Origin: Shimazuella alba
GTDB taxonomy: Bacteria; Bacillota; Bacilli; Thermoactinomycetales; Thermoactinomycetaceae
Reading direction: 5' to 3'
Length of the DNA stretch: 64,000 bases
Assembly: GCF_009831235.1 (NCBI RefSeq)
Contig: NZ_WUUL01000006.1
Span: forward strand, 186,001-250,000
Part shown: positions 47,774-57,332 of the stretch, one piece after another
How positions within the stretch are numbered: the stretch's first letter is position 1
Layout: each line of letters opens with the position of its first letter
The notes under the pieces: model-generated
Told to the model about the DNA's origin: nothing
Seen by the model: the letters and a program-made list of their open reading frames with translations, nothing else
The model's database searches: none
Made by a program: the position numbers and the translations under genes

Positions 47774-49273
47774 ATGGCAAACATGAATAAAGCTGTAGTT
47801 ATTGGGGCAGGAATAGCTGGACTGATAACAGCTAGAATGCTATCCGAGTATTATAAAGAGATATATATTGTGGAACGCGATGACTTACCAACAACACCAG
47901 CCAATAGGCAGGGCACTCCACAATCATTCCATCCACATCGTGTACTGCCACGCGGTCACATGATTTTAGAGCGCTACTTCTCTGGTTATACAAATGATCT
48001 GTTAGACAACGGTGCTTATCCCTCAGATGCCGAAGAGATCGTGCTTGTTAATCCGTTCGGTAATTTAATAGTTCGTCCTCCTGCTGGAAGTGCTTCGAGC
48101 AGCAGAGCTTTGTTAGAATGGGTGCTTCGCCGTCGTGTACAAAAGATTCATAATGTTCATTTTATAACTAATACGGAAGTTATAGGTTTCATGTCCTCAG
48201 AAGACCGTCAAACAATTATTGGCGTATATACAAAAGAGCGCAAAAAGAATAGCCAAGAGGATTTGCTTACAGCGGACATGGTAATCGATAGTTCTGGGCG
48301 CTCTTCGAAGGTCATCAAATGGTTGCATTCGCTCGGTCATACTGTTCCGAATCAAGAGGTGCTCAAGGTATTTCTCGGTTATAGTACCCAGTACTACAAA
48401 ATTCCTCTAGAGGCGCAAAAACAATGGAGATCAGTTATATCCGATGCACAACCTGCTAAAGGAATAAGTAATGGTACGCTGATTCGTATTGAAGATGATA
48501 TAGCCGGAACATTGTTGTTTAGCGCAGGTGGTGAACACTATCCTTCCATTAAACCGGATGAATACCAAGAGGAACTAAAAAGTTTAAATGCATCAGAAAT
48601 TGCCAATATTATGGATTACTTAGAGCCTTTGCAAGCTCCCCGCGGATATCGTACATCTGAATCAATTCGGCAGCATTTCGAACAAATGAAGAATTGGCCG
48701 TCGGGACTGCTTGTTCTGGGTGATGCGTTCTGCAGCTTTGACCCCATTCATGGACAAGGAATAACAGTGGCTGCGATTGAAGCGGAAATAATCGAAAATT
48801 GTCTGGAAGAGCAGATACGCAATCCACAGCCATATTTTGAGCGACATGTACTGCATCGGATGCAGGAAGCCATTGAACCGGCTTGGTGGCTGAGCTCTAT
48901 TGCAGATTTGCGTTGGAATGGTGTCAAACATATTGGTACAACGCCCTTAAAGGGGGTTACATTCGCCCAGAAATACATCGACTTGTTTACAAAAAAAGCG
49001 ACAGAATTGGTAACGAAGGGTAACAGCAAATTTTATCTGATGCAATTCTTGATGAATTCATTGGTTCTGCCTCCTAGCAAATTCTTTAATGCAGAAATAC
49101 TTACCATTATATTAAACGATAATGGCTCACCAGAAGAAAAACAAGTAAGAGCGGAGCTGGATGTTCAGGACCCTAAACTATTTCAGCAACGAATTGATGA
49201 ATGTATTCCGTCATTTGATAGTGCATTTGATGAGCGTTTGAACGACGTTCTTATGTCTTTCGAACAGCAATAA
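47774..49273 (+). CDS. FAD-dependent oxidoreductase/monooxygenase
   Basis: 499 residues. FAD motif VIGAGIAGLITARML near the start, ERDDLP after the second strand, DSSGRSSKVIKWL, and VLGDAFCSFDPIHGQGITVA for the second FAD contact. It is related to geranylgeranyl-reductase/halogenase-like flavoproteins and only distantly to the monooxygenase at 44010. ATG 47774 is preferred on spacing from AGAAGG. The MFS gene that follows after 43 bases, and the divergent two-component system, suggest inducible detoxification. Confidence 0.88.
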   Translation: MANMNKAVVIGAGIAGLITARMLSEYYKEIYIVERDDLPTTPANRQGTPQSFHPHRVLPRGHMILERYFSGYTNDLLDNGAYPSDAEEIVLVNPFGNLIVRPPAGSASSSRALLEWVLRRRVQKIHNVHFITNTEVIGFMSSEDRQTIIGVYTKERKKNSQEDLLTADMVIDSSGRSSKVIKWLHSLGHTVPNQEVLKVFLGYSTQYYKIPLEAQKQWRSVISDAQPAKGISNGTLIRIEDDIAGTLLFSAGGEHYPSIKPDEYQEELKSLNASEIANIMDYLEPLQAPRGYRTSESIRQHFEQMKNWPSGLLVLGDAFCSFDPIHGQGITVAAIEAEIIENCLEEQIRNPQPYFERHVLHRMQEAIEPAWWLSSIADLRWNGVKHIGTTPLKGVTFAQKYIDLFTKKATELVTKGNSKFYLMQFLMNSLVLPPSKFFNAEILTIILNDNGSPEEKQVRAELDVQDPKLFQQRIDECIPSFDSAFDERLNDVLMSFEQQ

Positions 49274-49316
49274 TTTATGGATCGATAATAAAAAAAGATA
49301 CGAGGTGTTTGATTTT

Positions 49317-50516
49317 ATGAATTCGAAGTGGATTATTTTTTCGTCTGTACTCATTATTTGGATGGGGATTGCTGTGATCAATCCTTTAATGGGGCCAATC
49401 GCACGTAGCATGGGTCTAACCGAAATACAAGCTGGATGGCTCATTTCGATCCCGGCCATCATGTCTATCGTAGGAAGCCTTTATCTGGGGCGAAAAAGTG
49501 ATATCTTGGGCCGTAAAAAAATCCTTTTGCTCGGCATGACTGGATTTACGATTACAATGCTCTTTTTTGGAGTTTTGGTTCAGATGGGTTTGTCCAATTC
49601 AACATATATAGGGATAGGAATGATTTTTTTGCTCTTGCTGCTCACTCGCCTCATTCAAGGTTTTTTTGCTGGAGCCATTCCCTCTACTGGACAAGCTTAT
49701 ATGGCAGACATTACAACTGGAAAAGAGCGACTTTCAGCAATGGCTCTGATTGGTAGTGCGAATGGCCTAGGGTTTGTATTAGGACCTATGTTAGGAGCTT
49801 TAACTGCTGGATTCCACTTTGCAACGCCATTTTATGTGTCAGCCTTTTTGACAGCAGGTGTAACCATATGGTTATGGATATCACTACCTAACCAAAAACC
49901 GATTAACAACCTTGGTGAGAAAGAAAATATCGTAAAACCCATTCTTTTCTCTAAAGTATGGTTACCGCTTGTTTGTAGCCTATTGCTTACGATGGCATTA
50001 TCCATGGTGCAAGTAACTTCTGGATTTTATATTCAAGATATATTACATCTTTCCATAAAAGACGCAACACGTTATCTCACTATCTTTATTACCATCGCCG
50101 GTCTATCCGTCGTTTTTACCCAAATACTCATTGTCAAACGCTTTCGTTGGTCACCGGCCACACTGATAAGTATTGGCTTACCGATAGTCTTTCTTGGTTT
50201 TTTCTTGTTGTCCATCACTCATCAGATTCTGTCTTTCTCTATTGCCTTCTTGCTTATTGGTATTGGGACTGGTATGGCTTTACCTGGTTCAATGTCAGCA
50301 GCTTCATTAATGGTTGATCAAACCCAACAGGGGAAAATTGCAGGGATGATTACTGCAGGCAATGCAACAGGAGTAGTTATCGCTCCTTTACTAGGAACCT
50401 ATCTCTATCAATTTTCTCCACAAAGCCCTTATTATACTTGTATCATTCTGCTAATAGGAGCTAGTTTGTTGATTTGGACGGTAGGCAGAAGAAAACTGAA
50501 TCTATTGAGTAGTTAG
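49317..50516 (+). CDS. MFS exporter (paralogue 2)
   Basis: 399 residues, twelve helices. Motif A GRKSDILGRKKILLLG; NGLGFVLGPMLGALTAG in helix 5. ATG 49317 follows GAGGTG. It matches the exporter at 42802 along its whole length at both protein and DNA level. It is probably co-transcribed with the FAD gene before it and perhaps the multicopper oxidase after it (49-base gap). Confidence 0.9.
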   Translation: MNSKWIIFSSVLIIWMGIAVINPLMGPIARSMGLTEIQAGWLISIPAIMSIVGSLYLGRKSDILGRKKILLLGMTGFTITMLFFGVLVQMGLSNSTYIGIGMIFLLLLLTRLIQGFFAGAIPSTGQAYMADITTGKERLSAMALIGSANGLGFVLGPMLGALTAGFHFATPFYVSAFLTAGVTIWLWISLPNQKPINNLGEKENIVKPILFSKVWLPLVCSLLLTMALSMVQVTSGFYIQDILHLSIKDATRYLTIFITIAGLSVVFTQILIVKRFRWSPATLISIGLPIVFLGFFLLSITHQILSFSIAFLLIGIGTGMALPGSMSAASLMVDQTQQGKIAGMITAGNATGVVIAPLLGTYLYQFSPQSPYYTCIILLIGASLLIWTVGRRKLNLLSS

Positions 50517-50565
50517 TAGGTTATCAGGATAAATATTTCGGTTTGAAAAAGGGAGAATATTGTAA

Positions 50566-52656
50566 ATGTTTATGATGCTTTACATTACTAACATGCTCAG
50601 CTCTGTTTTACTGATGATCGCATCAGGAATTGTCACCAATCGACTTGGAAGACTTTCATTTCGTTCTACGAAAGAGGCTTTATTCAGAAGTATCAAACGG
50701 GCAAATATTTTACTATTCGTGACGTTCATTCTACTACTCATTAAACTCACCATTGTTTCTATTATCGTTATTTCATATGGATGGATGTTTGTTAATGATC
50801 AGCAACTATCAGCCCTACCACTCATACTTATATCTTTCACTGCGTTATTTATATTGACTTATCCAATATTACGTAATACTAGAAAAGAAGGGACGATCCA
50901 TTTAGAAGAAGCAAGGAATCTTTTCTTTTCTGCTACATTTTTCGTACCAGTCCAGTCTTTATTTATCAGTACTGTGTTGAATACGTATTTCACGATCTTT
51001 CAATATCCATTTACACTCAATTGGCTCACTATGATTTGTGTTTGGTTGCTGTTTGCAGTGATGGTGATAGCACTTTGGTTTCGACAAGAAAGACGGAACA
51101 AAAACCTTGATCAATGGAATGTTCATCAGCGGTTCGGTAGAATTCGCCGTGCGATTCCAATTACCCTCGTCACATCAATTTTGACGGCAGGTTGGTTTTC
51201 TTACACAGCTTACGCATCGGTACTTCCGGATAAATATAGTATGGCTGATCACCACTCTGTTGACTGGGGAGATGAATCTCAACCTACTAATAGTCATCAC
51301 TCTCATCAATCATCAAATAAATCAAGTGTTAGTGTAACTGCCTTACGTGGACCGCAAAACATAAAAGCCGATAAACAAATTACATTAGTTGCAAAGAAGG
51401 AAAGAGTTCGGCTTCAGTCAGGAAAAATCATAGAGGCATGGACCTTTAATGGCTCAATTCCTGGGCCCGAAATCCGAGTAAAACAAGGCGATTTGGTAGA
51501 GGTAATATTAAAAAATAAAGATATAAAAGATGGCGTTACGATCCATTGGCACGGTTATAACGTCCCAAATGGAGAAGATGGTGTAGCTGGAGTTACACAA
51601 AATTCCATACAACCTGGAGAACAATTTGTATATCGCTTTCGAGCAGAGCAAACAGGAACTTACTGGTATCACTCTCATCAACAATCATCCAAACAAGTTT
51701 CAAAAGGGCTGTTTGGTTCATTTATTGTAGAACCGAAAAAGGAATTACCCAACAAAGAAAAAGATATTACCATTGTCAACCATGAGTGGGACCTAGAAAA
51801 TGAATCCAACACTATTGCGACATTTGGTATGAATGATCAGGTATCCAAGCATATTATTCAATCTGGGACACCTGTACGACTTCGACTAATTAATTCAAGT
51901 AATAATGCAAGATATTTTCAATTATCAGGTACTCCCTTCCAAGTAGACGCAATCGATGGAAATAAAATTAACCAACCATCAAAAATTAGTAATCAAAAGA
52001 TGTTGATCGCTGCAGGAGGAAGATATGATCTAATTTTTAAGATGCCTAACAAACCTGTATCTTTGATTAGTGAAGGTAAATATGGAGGAACAAAAGTTCA
52101 ACAGCTTTTTCATCCACCTAATACTTCTGCGCCAGCTCCTGCTGTTCCAGTAGAGGAATTACCAACTTTTGATCCCGCACATTATGGAAAAACAACCAAA
52201 ACATCTATGCATAATAAGCAATTCGATCGAGAATTCAAAATGATTTTAGGAAATAGAATCGGCTTTTATGATGGAAAATTAACGCCGGTATATACAATAA
52301 ATGGTAAAATAGCGCCTTATACTCCTATGTTAATGGTTAGAAAAGGAGATATCGTAAAAACAACTTTCGTTAATGAAGGAGTTGAGGATCATCCGATGCA
52401 TCTGCATGGTCACCATATGTTGGTACTCAGTCGAAATGGAAAACCAATTACGGGAAATCCTTGGTATACAGATACCCTCAATGTTGAACCTGGGGAAAAA
52501 TATGAGGTAACTTTTGCAGCTAATAACCCGGGAATTTGGATGGATCATTGCCATAATCTAACACATGCAGAAGTAGGCATGACGTTACATTTATCTTATC
52601 AAGGTATCACAACACCATTTAAAGCAGGTTCTGCTACATTAAATCAACCTGAATAG
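50566..52656 (+). CDS. Multicopper oxidase with N-terminal membrane domain
   Basis: 696 residues. About five helices occupy residues 1-215, then a His/Ser-rich linker (SHHSHQSSNKSS). The oxidase follows with copper sites HWHG, WYHSHQ, HPMHLHGHH and DHCHNLTHAEVGM, including the type 1 axial Met. Copper efflux/oxidation or laccase-like activity outside the cell is expected. GGGAGA precedes the ATG. Membrane-fused oxidases of this type are seen in some Bacilli. Confidence 0.92.
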   Translation: MFMMLYITNMLSSVLLMIASGIVTNRLGRLSFRSTKEALFRSIKRANILLFVTFILLLIKLTIVSIIVISYGWMFVNDQQLSALPLILISFTALFILTYPILRNTRKEGTIHLEEARNLFFSATFFVPVQSLFISTVLNTYFTIFQYPFTLNWLTMICVWLLFAVMVIALWFRQERRNKNLDQWNVHQRFGRIRRAIPITLVTSILTAGWFSYTAYASVLPDKYSMADHHSVDWGDESQPTNSHHSHQSSNKSSVSVTALRGPQNIKADKQITLVAKKERVRLQSGKIIEAWTFNGSIPGPEIRVKQGDLVEVILKNKDIKDGVTIHWHGYNVPNGEDGVAGVTQNSIQPGEQFVYRFRAEQTGTYWYHSHQQSSKQVSKGLFGSFIVEPKKELPNKEKDITIVNHEWDLENESNTIATFGMNDQVSKHIIQSGTPVRLRLINSSNNARYFQLSGTPFQVDAIDGNKINQPSKISNQKMLIAAGGRYDLIFKMPNKPVSLISEGKYGGTKVQQLFHPPNTSAPAPAVPVEELPTFDPAHYGKTTKTSMHNKQFDREFKMILGNRIGFYDGKLTPVYTINGKIAPYTPMLMVRKGDIVKTTFVNEGVEDHPMHLHGHHMLVLSRNGKPITGNPWYTDTLNVEPGEKYEVTFAANNPGIWMDHCHNLTHAEVGMTLHLSYQGITTPFKAGSATLNQPE

Positions 52657-52841
52657 CTTGCGAAAATATGCAGTGGTTTTTGTCACCATACCATACCATC
52701 CCATTCCTTCATCTCGTCGAGCTTGGTATCACATCTGTAAGTGGTGTCATAATACTACATCAAGCATATTGGTATCAAATGTTGAATTATAGAAATCTTT
52801 TTATACTGAATATAAAACTCAGCATTTTATCAAAAAAAGTC

Positions 52842-52885
52842 GCCTTCTCGAACCACATTCGAAAAGGCTTCTCTTTTTACACAAT
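52842..52885. terminator. Terminator with repeat-A tail
   Basis: GCCTTCTCGAA (52842-52852) pairs with TTCGAAAAGGC (52858-52868) with one mismatch, then TTCTCTTTTTACACAATTTC, a family A tail. It lies 185 bases past the multicopper oxidase. Confidence 0.65.
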
Positions 52886-52889
52886 TTCT

Positions 52890-53069
52890 TCTTTCATTTA
52901 AAATCTCAATGTCATCTCCACTATTAATATAAAGAAAAACACCTATGGAAAAGAGAAATAAATATCTCCAGTAAAGTCCAGTAAGTATTCCACCAAAAAT
53001 AGGTCCAATGAAACCTGCAAATGCCATCACGGAGGCTATCATCCCCAAAGCTTTTCCCCGCCTTTCCAA
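52890..53069 (-). pseudogene. MFS transporter fragment
   Basis: RRGKALGMIASVMAFAGFIG, PIFGGILTGL, then WRYLFLFSIGVFLYI is the helix 4-5 region of a drug-efflux MFS protein. Both ends are missing, and the frame runs on into the terminator-repeat. Confidence 0.65.
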
Positions 53070-53251
53070 TGCAATGTTACGAACTTAGCTTGGTCCGAAA
53101 AACGTTATTTATCCTTGGCAGCACGTTCGTTTCGTGTCCTGCTTATTGAGCATTTCGCTGAATAATAGAAATAATCTATTGGAGAACATAGGCGTTCTAT
53201 AAATCTCAGTACAACTCGGTCTTCATTTAGATAGCTTAAACCATTTTTTGT

Positions 53252-53410
53252 TTAATTGGAAATAATTGCTTGTGAAAAATCGATTAGCTCTGTTGAAGCA
53301 AGATTAGCCCTAGAAAGCTCAAGAAGGGTATAATCAAGCGATACAATCATTCGATTTATAAAACAATGAACCATATCCTTTTTAATTTGTTCATGCAAAG
53401 GATTAAGAAG
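53252..53410 (-). pseudogene. Possible TetR C-terminal fragment
   Basis: HLLNPLHEQIKKDMVHCFIN and SLDYTLLELSRANLASTELI resemble the end of a TetR/AcrR ligand domain. No helix-turn-helix remains. With the nearby MFS scrap this may be a lost efflux unit. Confidence 0.3.
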
Positions 53411-53435
53411 GTGTATGGAACAGTAACAGAAAAAC

Positions 53436-53600
53436 CTCCTTCTCAAACGATACTTGAGAAGGAGATTCATTTTTTTACACGATCACACAGCAGCTTCCTA
53501 CTTTCGAGAGAAATACTTCACTTCAACAAATGATATGCTTGGCTTTTTCTTGGATAACAAAGTGAGAAAATTTCGGGTCTACCAAATGGCGATTGTATTG
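53436..53600. repeat. Repeat family A copy with terminator
   Basis: A perfect 10-bp stem (53436-53445 with 53455-53464) leads to ATTTTTTTACACGATC, then CTTGGATAACAAAGTGAGAA and GGGTCTACCAAATGGCGATT in family order. It lies between remnants and the M28 gene. Confidence 0.65.
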
Positions 53601-53664
53601 TTTTAGACGTCTGAGATATTCCTAATAGGGTAATATCCATTTCAAAAAATAACTTTTCTAATAC

Positions 53665-55383
53665 CTACTCACAAGACTTTAAAACCAATGTATCTTTCGT
53701 TATGAACAGAGCAGAAACTATCGAGATCGGAATTACACTTATCGCAACTGATACCGGGGTAAACGGTAACATGAGCAATACATAGATTAGCCAACATACA
53801 GGCATATACAGAAACACTATTGTTGTACCAACCACCACCGATGCAATCCATCTGCCGATCTTGTACCGGTCAAGTAGTGCTACAGCCAAAATTCCCAGTG
53901 TTGAAAGAGAGAACAAATAACTAATTTCTTGGAACAGAACGAGACAGCCTACAATTAACAACAAGTGAAGAGGCAGGAAACCAGCAAGCGCTTCCCGTAG
54001 TGACAACTTACGTGCCCGGATAATACCAGCGATTAAAGTGCATATACTCATAAGAAAAAAGATACTAAAAAATGCATTGTCATTGTTCGTAGACTCACCT
54101 AACTGCATCACTTGTGTTACTCCAGCTACGATTCCCCAGCTCAATAACGCCGCTCCAACCATCACTCCGAGAAGCCAGCCTGTTCCTGTCATCATTGTAC
54201 GAAGCCGAAAGCTGCCTTGTCGAATCTGCAAGATCATCCACCATATGGCCAATACAACAGCTACTAGTGACAGGATATAAGATGTAGAATTACTCATGAT
54301 CATTAAATAGCTGGGAGACAAGGAGAAAAAGAGGCTATCCTGTTTTCTTCCTTCTTTAAATGGTACTTGTGAAGCATGATCTACCACTTCCAAGGCAGTC
54401 AATAAATAATGGTATGCTGTCCCAAGATCTAAATTTTCAATGGTATCCGTCTCTCTGCCGTAATTTTCAGCTCCTTGCGCTGCTGCAAAATTTAGACCTG
54501 AGTAGCCTGCCTTCAAAAAACGAGTTAAATCGGTGTCATTTGGCATCTGATGGTACAACGCAGTCAGGAATGAGGAGGACAACGGACGTGAGCTTGCAGA
54601 CTGAAGGTAGTTCACAGCATCCAGATTACGATCAGAAGTCTCGAACATCAGCAGCGGTCCGCGACTACCTCGGGCTTCAAAGTTAAAGACCAGATCTATT
54701 TTATTTAGCAGCTCTGGGTGTGATTGAACAAATGACTTCGCTCCCAGCGTTCCTACTTCCTCGCCATCCGTAAACAGAAAATAAATATCTGACTTCAGAC
54801 TCGGATTTCCCGCATGCTTACGAATGGCTTCCAGCATAGCAACTACGGAGAGCATATCGTCCGCTGCGCCTGGAGTTTCCGGTTCGGAGTCATAATGAGC
54901 CATTAGCAGGATACCGCGATCAGTTTTGGGGGCATCCATCTTCACCAGTATATTTTGTAACACCAATTTATCGTTCTTGTCAAAATGTGCCTTTTCACGA
55001 ATGGTATTCATGAAACCCTCTTCTGCAGAAACTCCGTTAATTGGTGGCATATTTTTGAAATCCGGCGCTCCCTTGCGCTCTATAAGGTCAGCTTTCACGT
55101 CATCAACTGTGTAGGTTACTTTGTCAATCGTTGCTTTCAAGCCCATCGCACGGATTTGCTCCAGTAAATAGGCCCGTACCGATTCCAGCTCCTTTGACCC
55201 GGAGGGATGAGGTACGACAGTCATCGCCTTTAAATTAATCATCATTTGCTTATATGATGGATAGTGGACATCGGATTTGTCTGGCGGTGTCGGCGGCAAA
55301 AAAAGTTGAGCCCCCAATCCAATTCCTATCACAAGTACGATGCACATTAATATAATTGAAATAGTTCTAGACATATTTCGCAC
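53665..55383 (-). CDS. M28-family membrane peptidase, altered zinc site
   Basis: 572 residues, paralogous to the protein at 6063. After a signal-anchor, the M28 domain keeps His163 (MAHYDS), Asp175 (GAADD), Glu208/209 (DGEEVG) and Glu236 (NFEARG). Where the first has YHTPND, this one has YGRETD: the last zinc-ligand His is Gly309. About six C-terminal helices follow, and the large C-terminal domain is absent. It lies 90 bases behind a two-component system and shares its higher GC. It may have reduced activity or a binding role. Confidence 0.9.
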   Translation of the reverse strand: MRNMSRTISIILMCIVLVIGIGLGAQLFLPPTPPDKSDVHYPSYKQMMINLKAMTVVPHPSGSKELESVRAYLLEQIRAMGLKATIDKVTYTVDDVKADLIERKGAPDFKNMPPINGVSAEEGFMNTIREKAHFDKNDKLVLQNILVKMDAPKTDRGILLMAHYDSEPETPGAADDMLSVVAMLEAIRKHAGNPSLKSDIYFLFTDGEEVGTLGAKSFVQSHPELLNKIDLVFNFEARGSRGPLLMFETSDRNLDAVNYLQSASSRPLSSSFLTALYHQMPNDTDLTRFLKAGYSGLNFAAAQGAENYGRETDTIENLDLGTAYHYLLTALEVVDHASQVPFKEGRKQDSLFFSLSPSYLMIMSNSTSYILSLVAVVLAIWWMILQIRQGSFRLRTMMTGTGWLLGVMVGAALLSWGIVAGVTQVMQLGESTNNDNAFFSIFFLMSICTLIAGIIRARKLSLREALAGFLPLHLLLIVGCLVLFQEISYLFSLSTLGILAVALLDRYKIGRWIASVVVGTTIVFLYMPVCWLIYVLLMLPFTPVSVAISVIPISIVSALFITKDTLVLKSCE

Positions 55384-55473
55384 TCCCTTAGTATGGATAT
55401 ACCAATACTATAAAGGAGGCAAGGTTAATTCTTGGTTAAGTAAACAGTTCACGGAAAAGATGGCAAACCATTT

Positions 55474-56646
55474 TCAAAGAACGCTTGGAGAGTTAGGCAG
55501 TTGAATCACGAATGTAGTGCCAAGGCCTGCTCCGCTCTGAACTTGTATCGAGCCGTCATGCTTATCGATGACTGCCTTCACAATGGACAGACCTAATCCG
55601 TTGCCCCCAAGTTCTCTCGAACGGGACTTGTCCACACAGTAAAAGGGATCGAAGATCTTGTCTATTTGATCCTCTGGGATTCCAATACCTGTATCGGTAA
55701 TAGTAATGCATGTTGTCTGTGAATGATGAACAGCAGTGATTTGAATGCTTCCATTCTCCTCATTATATTTGATGGCATTGTGAAGAATGTTGGAGAAAGC
55801 CTGATGCAACAGATTTTTCTCACCATAAAGCATCACACCTTCAAGCTGAACGTCAATATAAATATGTTTACGTTGAATCTCCAAGGAAAAATCCCTTATA
55901 ATCATCTGAAATAATTCATTGGCACCGAATACTACACGTTTGAACCCATTCCAATCCGCATTCATTTGGAGCAGATCGTGAACGATGGAATTAAGTCGTT
56001 CCACATTGCTCCGCATATCCTCCAGTGCTTCCGTATGTTCTTCAAGTATAGGTGGGTCACTTAGTTGTACCACCTCAATCCTAGCTAGCATAGCAGCGAG
56101 TGGTGTTTTGAGTTCGTGTGCGGCATTAGCTGAAAAATGTTTATAGGACAAAAATGATTTTTGTAACTTATGGATCATCCGATTAAAGGAAATGGACAGA
56201 CTCGCGACCTCATCCTTGGACGGGGGAACTTGAACTTGTCTATACAGATTATTTTCGTCAATCTCTTCGATCTCCTTGCTTAAGTCTGTGACAGGCTTCA
56301 ACGCTCTTCCTGTTACCATGTAGGTGATGCCAGTTCCACTTGCGATGATCAAGATCACGCACAGGAGACCAGCAGAAGCAAAGTCAATCTGCTGTTCCAT
56401 CAAGACGGGTGCAGGTGTGACAGATGGGATAGGTGGCACAGACGGTAAAGATGGTACAGACGGTACAGTCAGTGATCCTTCCTTCGTTCCATCAAAAGCA
56501 TCGACTTTCGGAACAAGCTGCGGTTGAACATAAATAACACGAGCGGCATAAATGGAAGCTACCATAAGCGAGATACATCCGATTGAAAGTATTATTGCCA
56601 TTAATAAAGTCAACCGTAGACGGAGGGAAAGTGTACTAGTTTGCAT
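55474..56646 (-). CDS. Sensor histidine kinase with proline-repeat sensor loop
   Basis: 390 residues: helix 12-38, an external segment with an imperfect VPSVPSLPSVPPIPSV repeat (61-76), helix 88-110, HAMP-like linker, His177 in NAAHELKTPLAAM, and ATPase boxes NILHNAIKYNEENG, DTGIGIPEDQIDKIFDPFY and GGNGLGLSI. ATG 56646 overlaps the regulator stop by one base (TGATG). It probably controls the adjacent M28 gene. Confidence 0.93.
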   Translation of the reverse strand: MQTSTLSLRLRLTLLMAIILSIGCISLMVASIYAARVIYVQPQLVPKVDAFDGTKEGSLTVPSVPSLPSVPPIPSVTPAPVLMEQQIDFASAGLLCVILIIASGTGITYMVTGRALKPVTDLSKEIEEIDENNLYRQVQVPPSKDEVASLSISFNRMIHKLQKSFLSYKHFSANAAHELKTPLAAMLARIEVVQLSDPPILEEHTEALEDMRSNVERLNSIVHDLLQMNADWNGFKRVVFGANELFQMIIRDFSLEIQRKHIYIDVQLEGVMLYGEKNLLHQAFSNILHNAIKYNEENGSIQITAVHHSQTTCITITDTGIGIPEDQIDKIFDPFYCVDKSRSRELGGNGLGLSIVKAVIDKHDGSIQVQSGAGLGTTFVIQLPNSPSVL

Positions 56647-57332
56647 CAAAGAGGTACCTCCGCAATATAGTATCCAAAACCCCTTTTGTTCTTGATCACT
56701 TCTTGCTCTCCCAAAAATATGGACAACTTCTTCTTTAGCGAATTGATATGAACCTTGAGAGAATTCGAGAAACCATCAAAGCTGCTGTCCCACAAGTGCT
56801 CCATGATCTCTTCCGTACTGACAATCTTATCTTTATTAAACATCAAGTACTCCAAAATGCCATATTCTTTCTTTGTTAATTCTATCGGAGTGTTCTGAAT
56901 ATATACTGTCTTTAACGCCGTATCCAATATGATCTCTCCATATGACAGCCTTGTATCTGACTGAATGAATCTTCTGCGAAGCAATGCTCGAAGCCGAGCC
57001 TCTAACTCCTTAAAATGAAAGGGTTTCACCATATAATCGTTCGCTCCAGTATCAAGACCATAGATCTTATCCTCTACCTCGGAACGCGCCGATAAAATCA
57101 GAACCTTGATGTCAGGCTTATCCTTGCGAATCACCCTTAACACATCGATCCCATCGATTTTAGGCAGGTTCCAGTCCAATACGATCGCATCATATTCGTG
57201 GATTTCGACCATTTGTAGCGCTCTTTCGCCATCTGACGCTGCATCAACCGCATAGCCGAATTTTCGCAATCCCATGCTGATTGATTGCTGTATGGATAGA
57301 TCATCTTCGACTACCAATATTTTCAATTTCAT
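56646..57332 (-). CDS. OmpR-family response regulator
   Basis: 228 residues: Asp53 in VLDWNLPKIDG, Lys in VKPFHFKE, winged helix ending KRGFGYYI. AAGGAGGAG precedes the ATG. It heads the RR-HK-M28 unit, all on the minus strand. The three genes share higher GC than neighbours. Confidence 0.93.
   Translation of the reverse strand: MKLKILVVEDDLSIQQSISMGLRKFGYAVDAASDGERALQMVEIHEYDAIVLDWNLPKIDGIDVLRVIRKDKPDIKVLILSARSEVEDKIYGLDTGANDYMVKPFHFKELEARLRALLRRRFIQSDTRLSYGEIILDTALKTVYIQNTPIELTKKEYGILEYLMFNKDKIVSTEEIMEHLWDSSFDGFSNSLKVHINSLKKKLSIFLGEQEVIKNKRGFGYYIAEVPL

Noticed and set aside
56324-56527. Plus-strand frame with GTDGKDGTDGT collagen-like repeat
   Set aside because: It is the antisense of the kinase proline repeat, in a well-supported gene.
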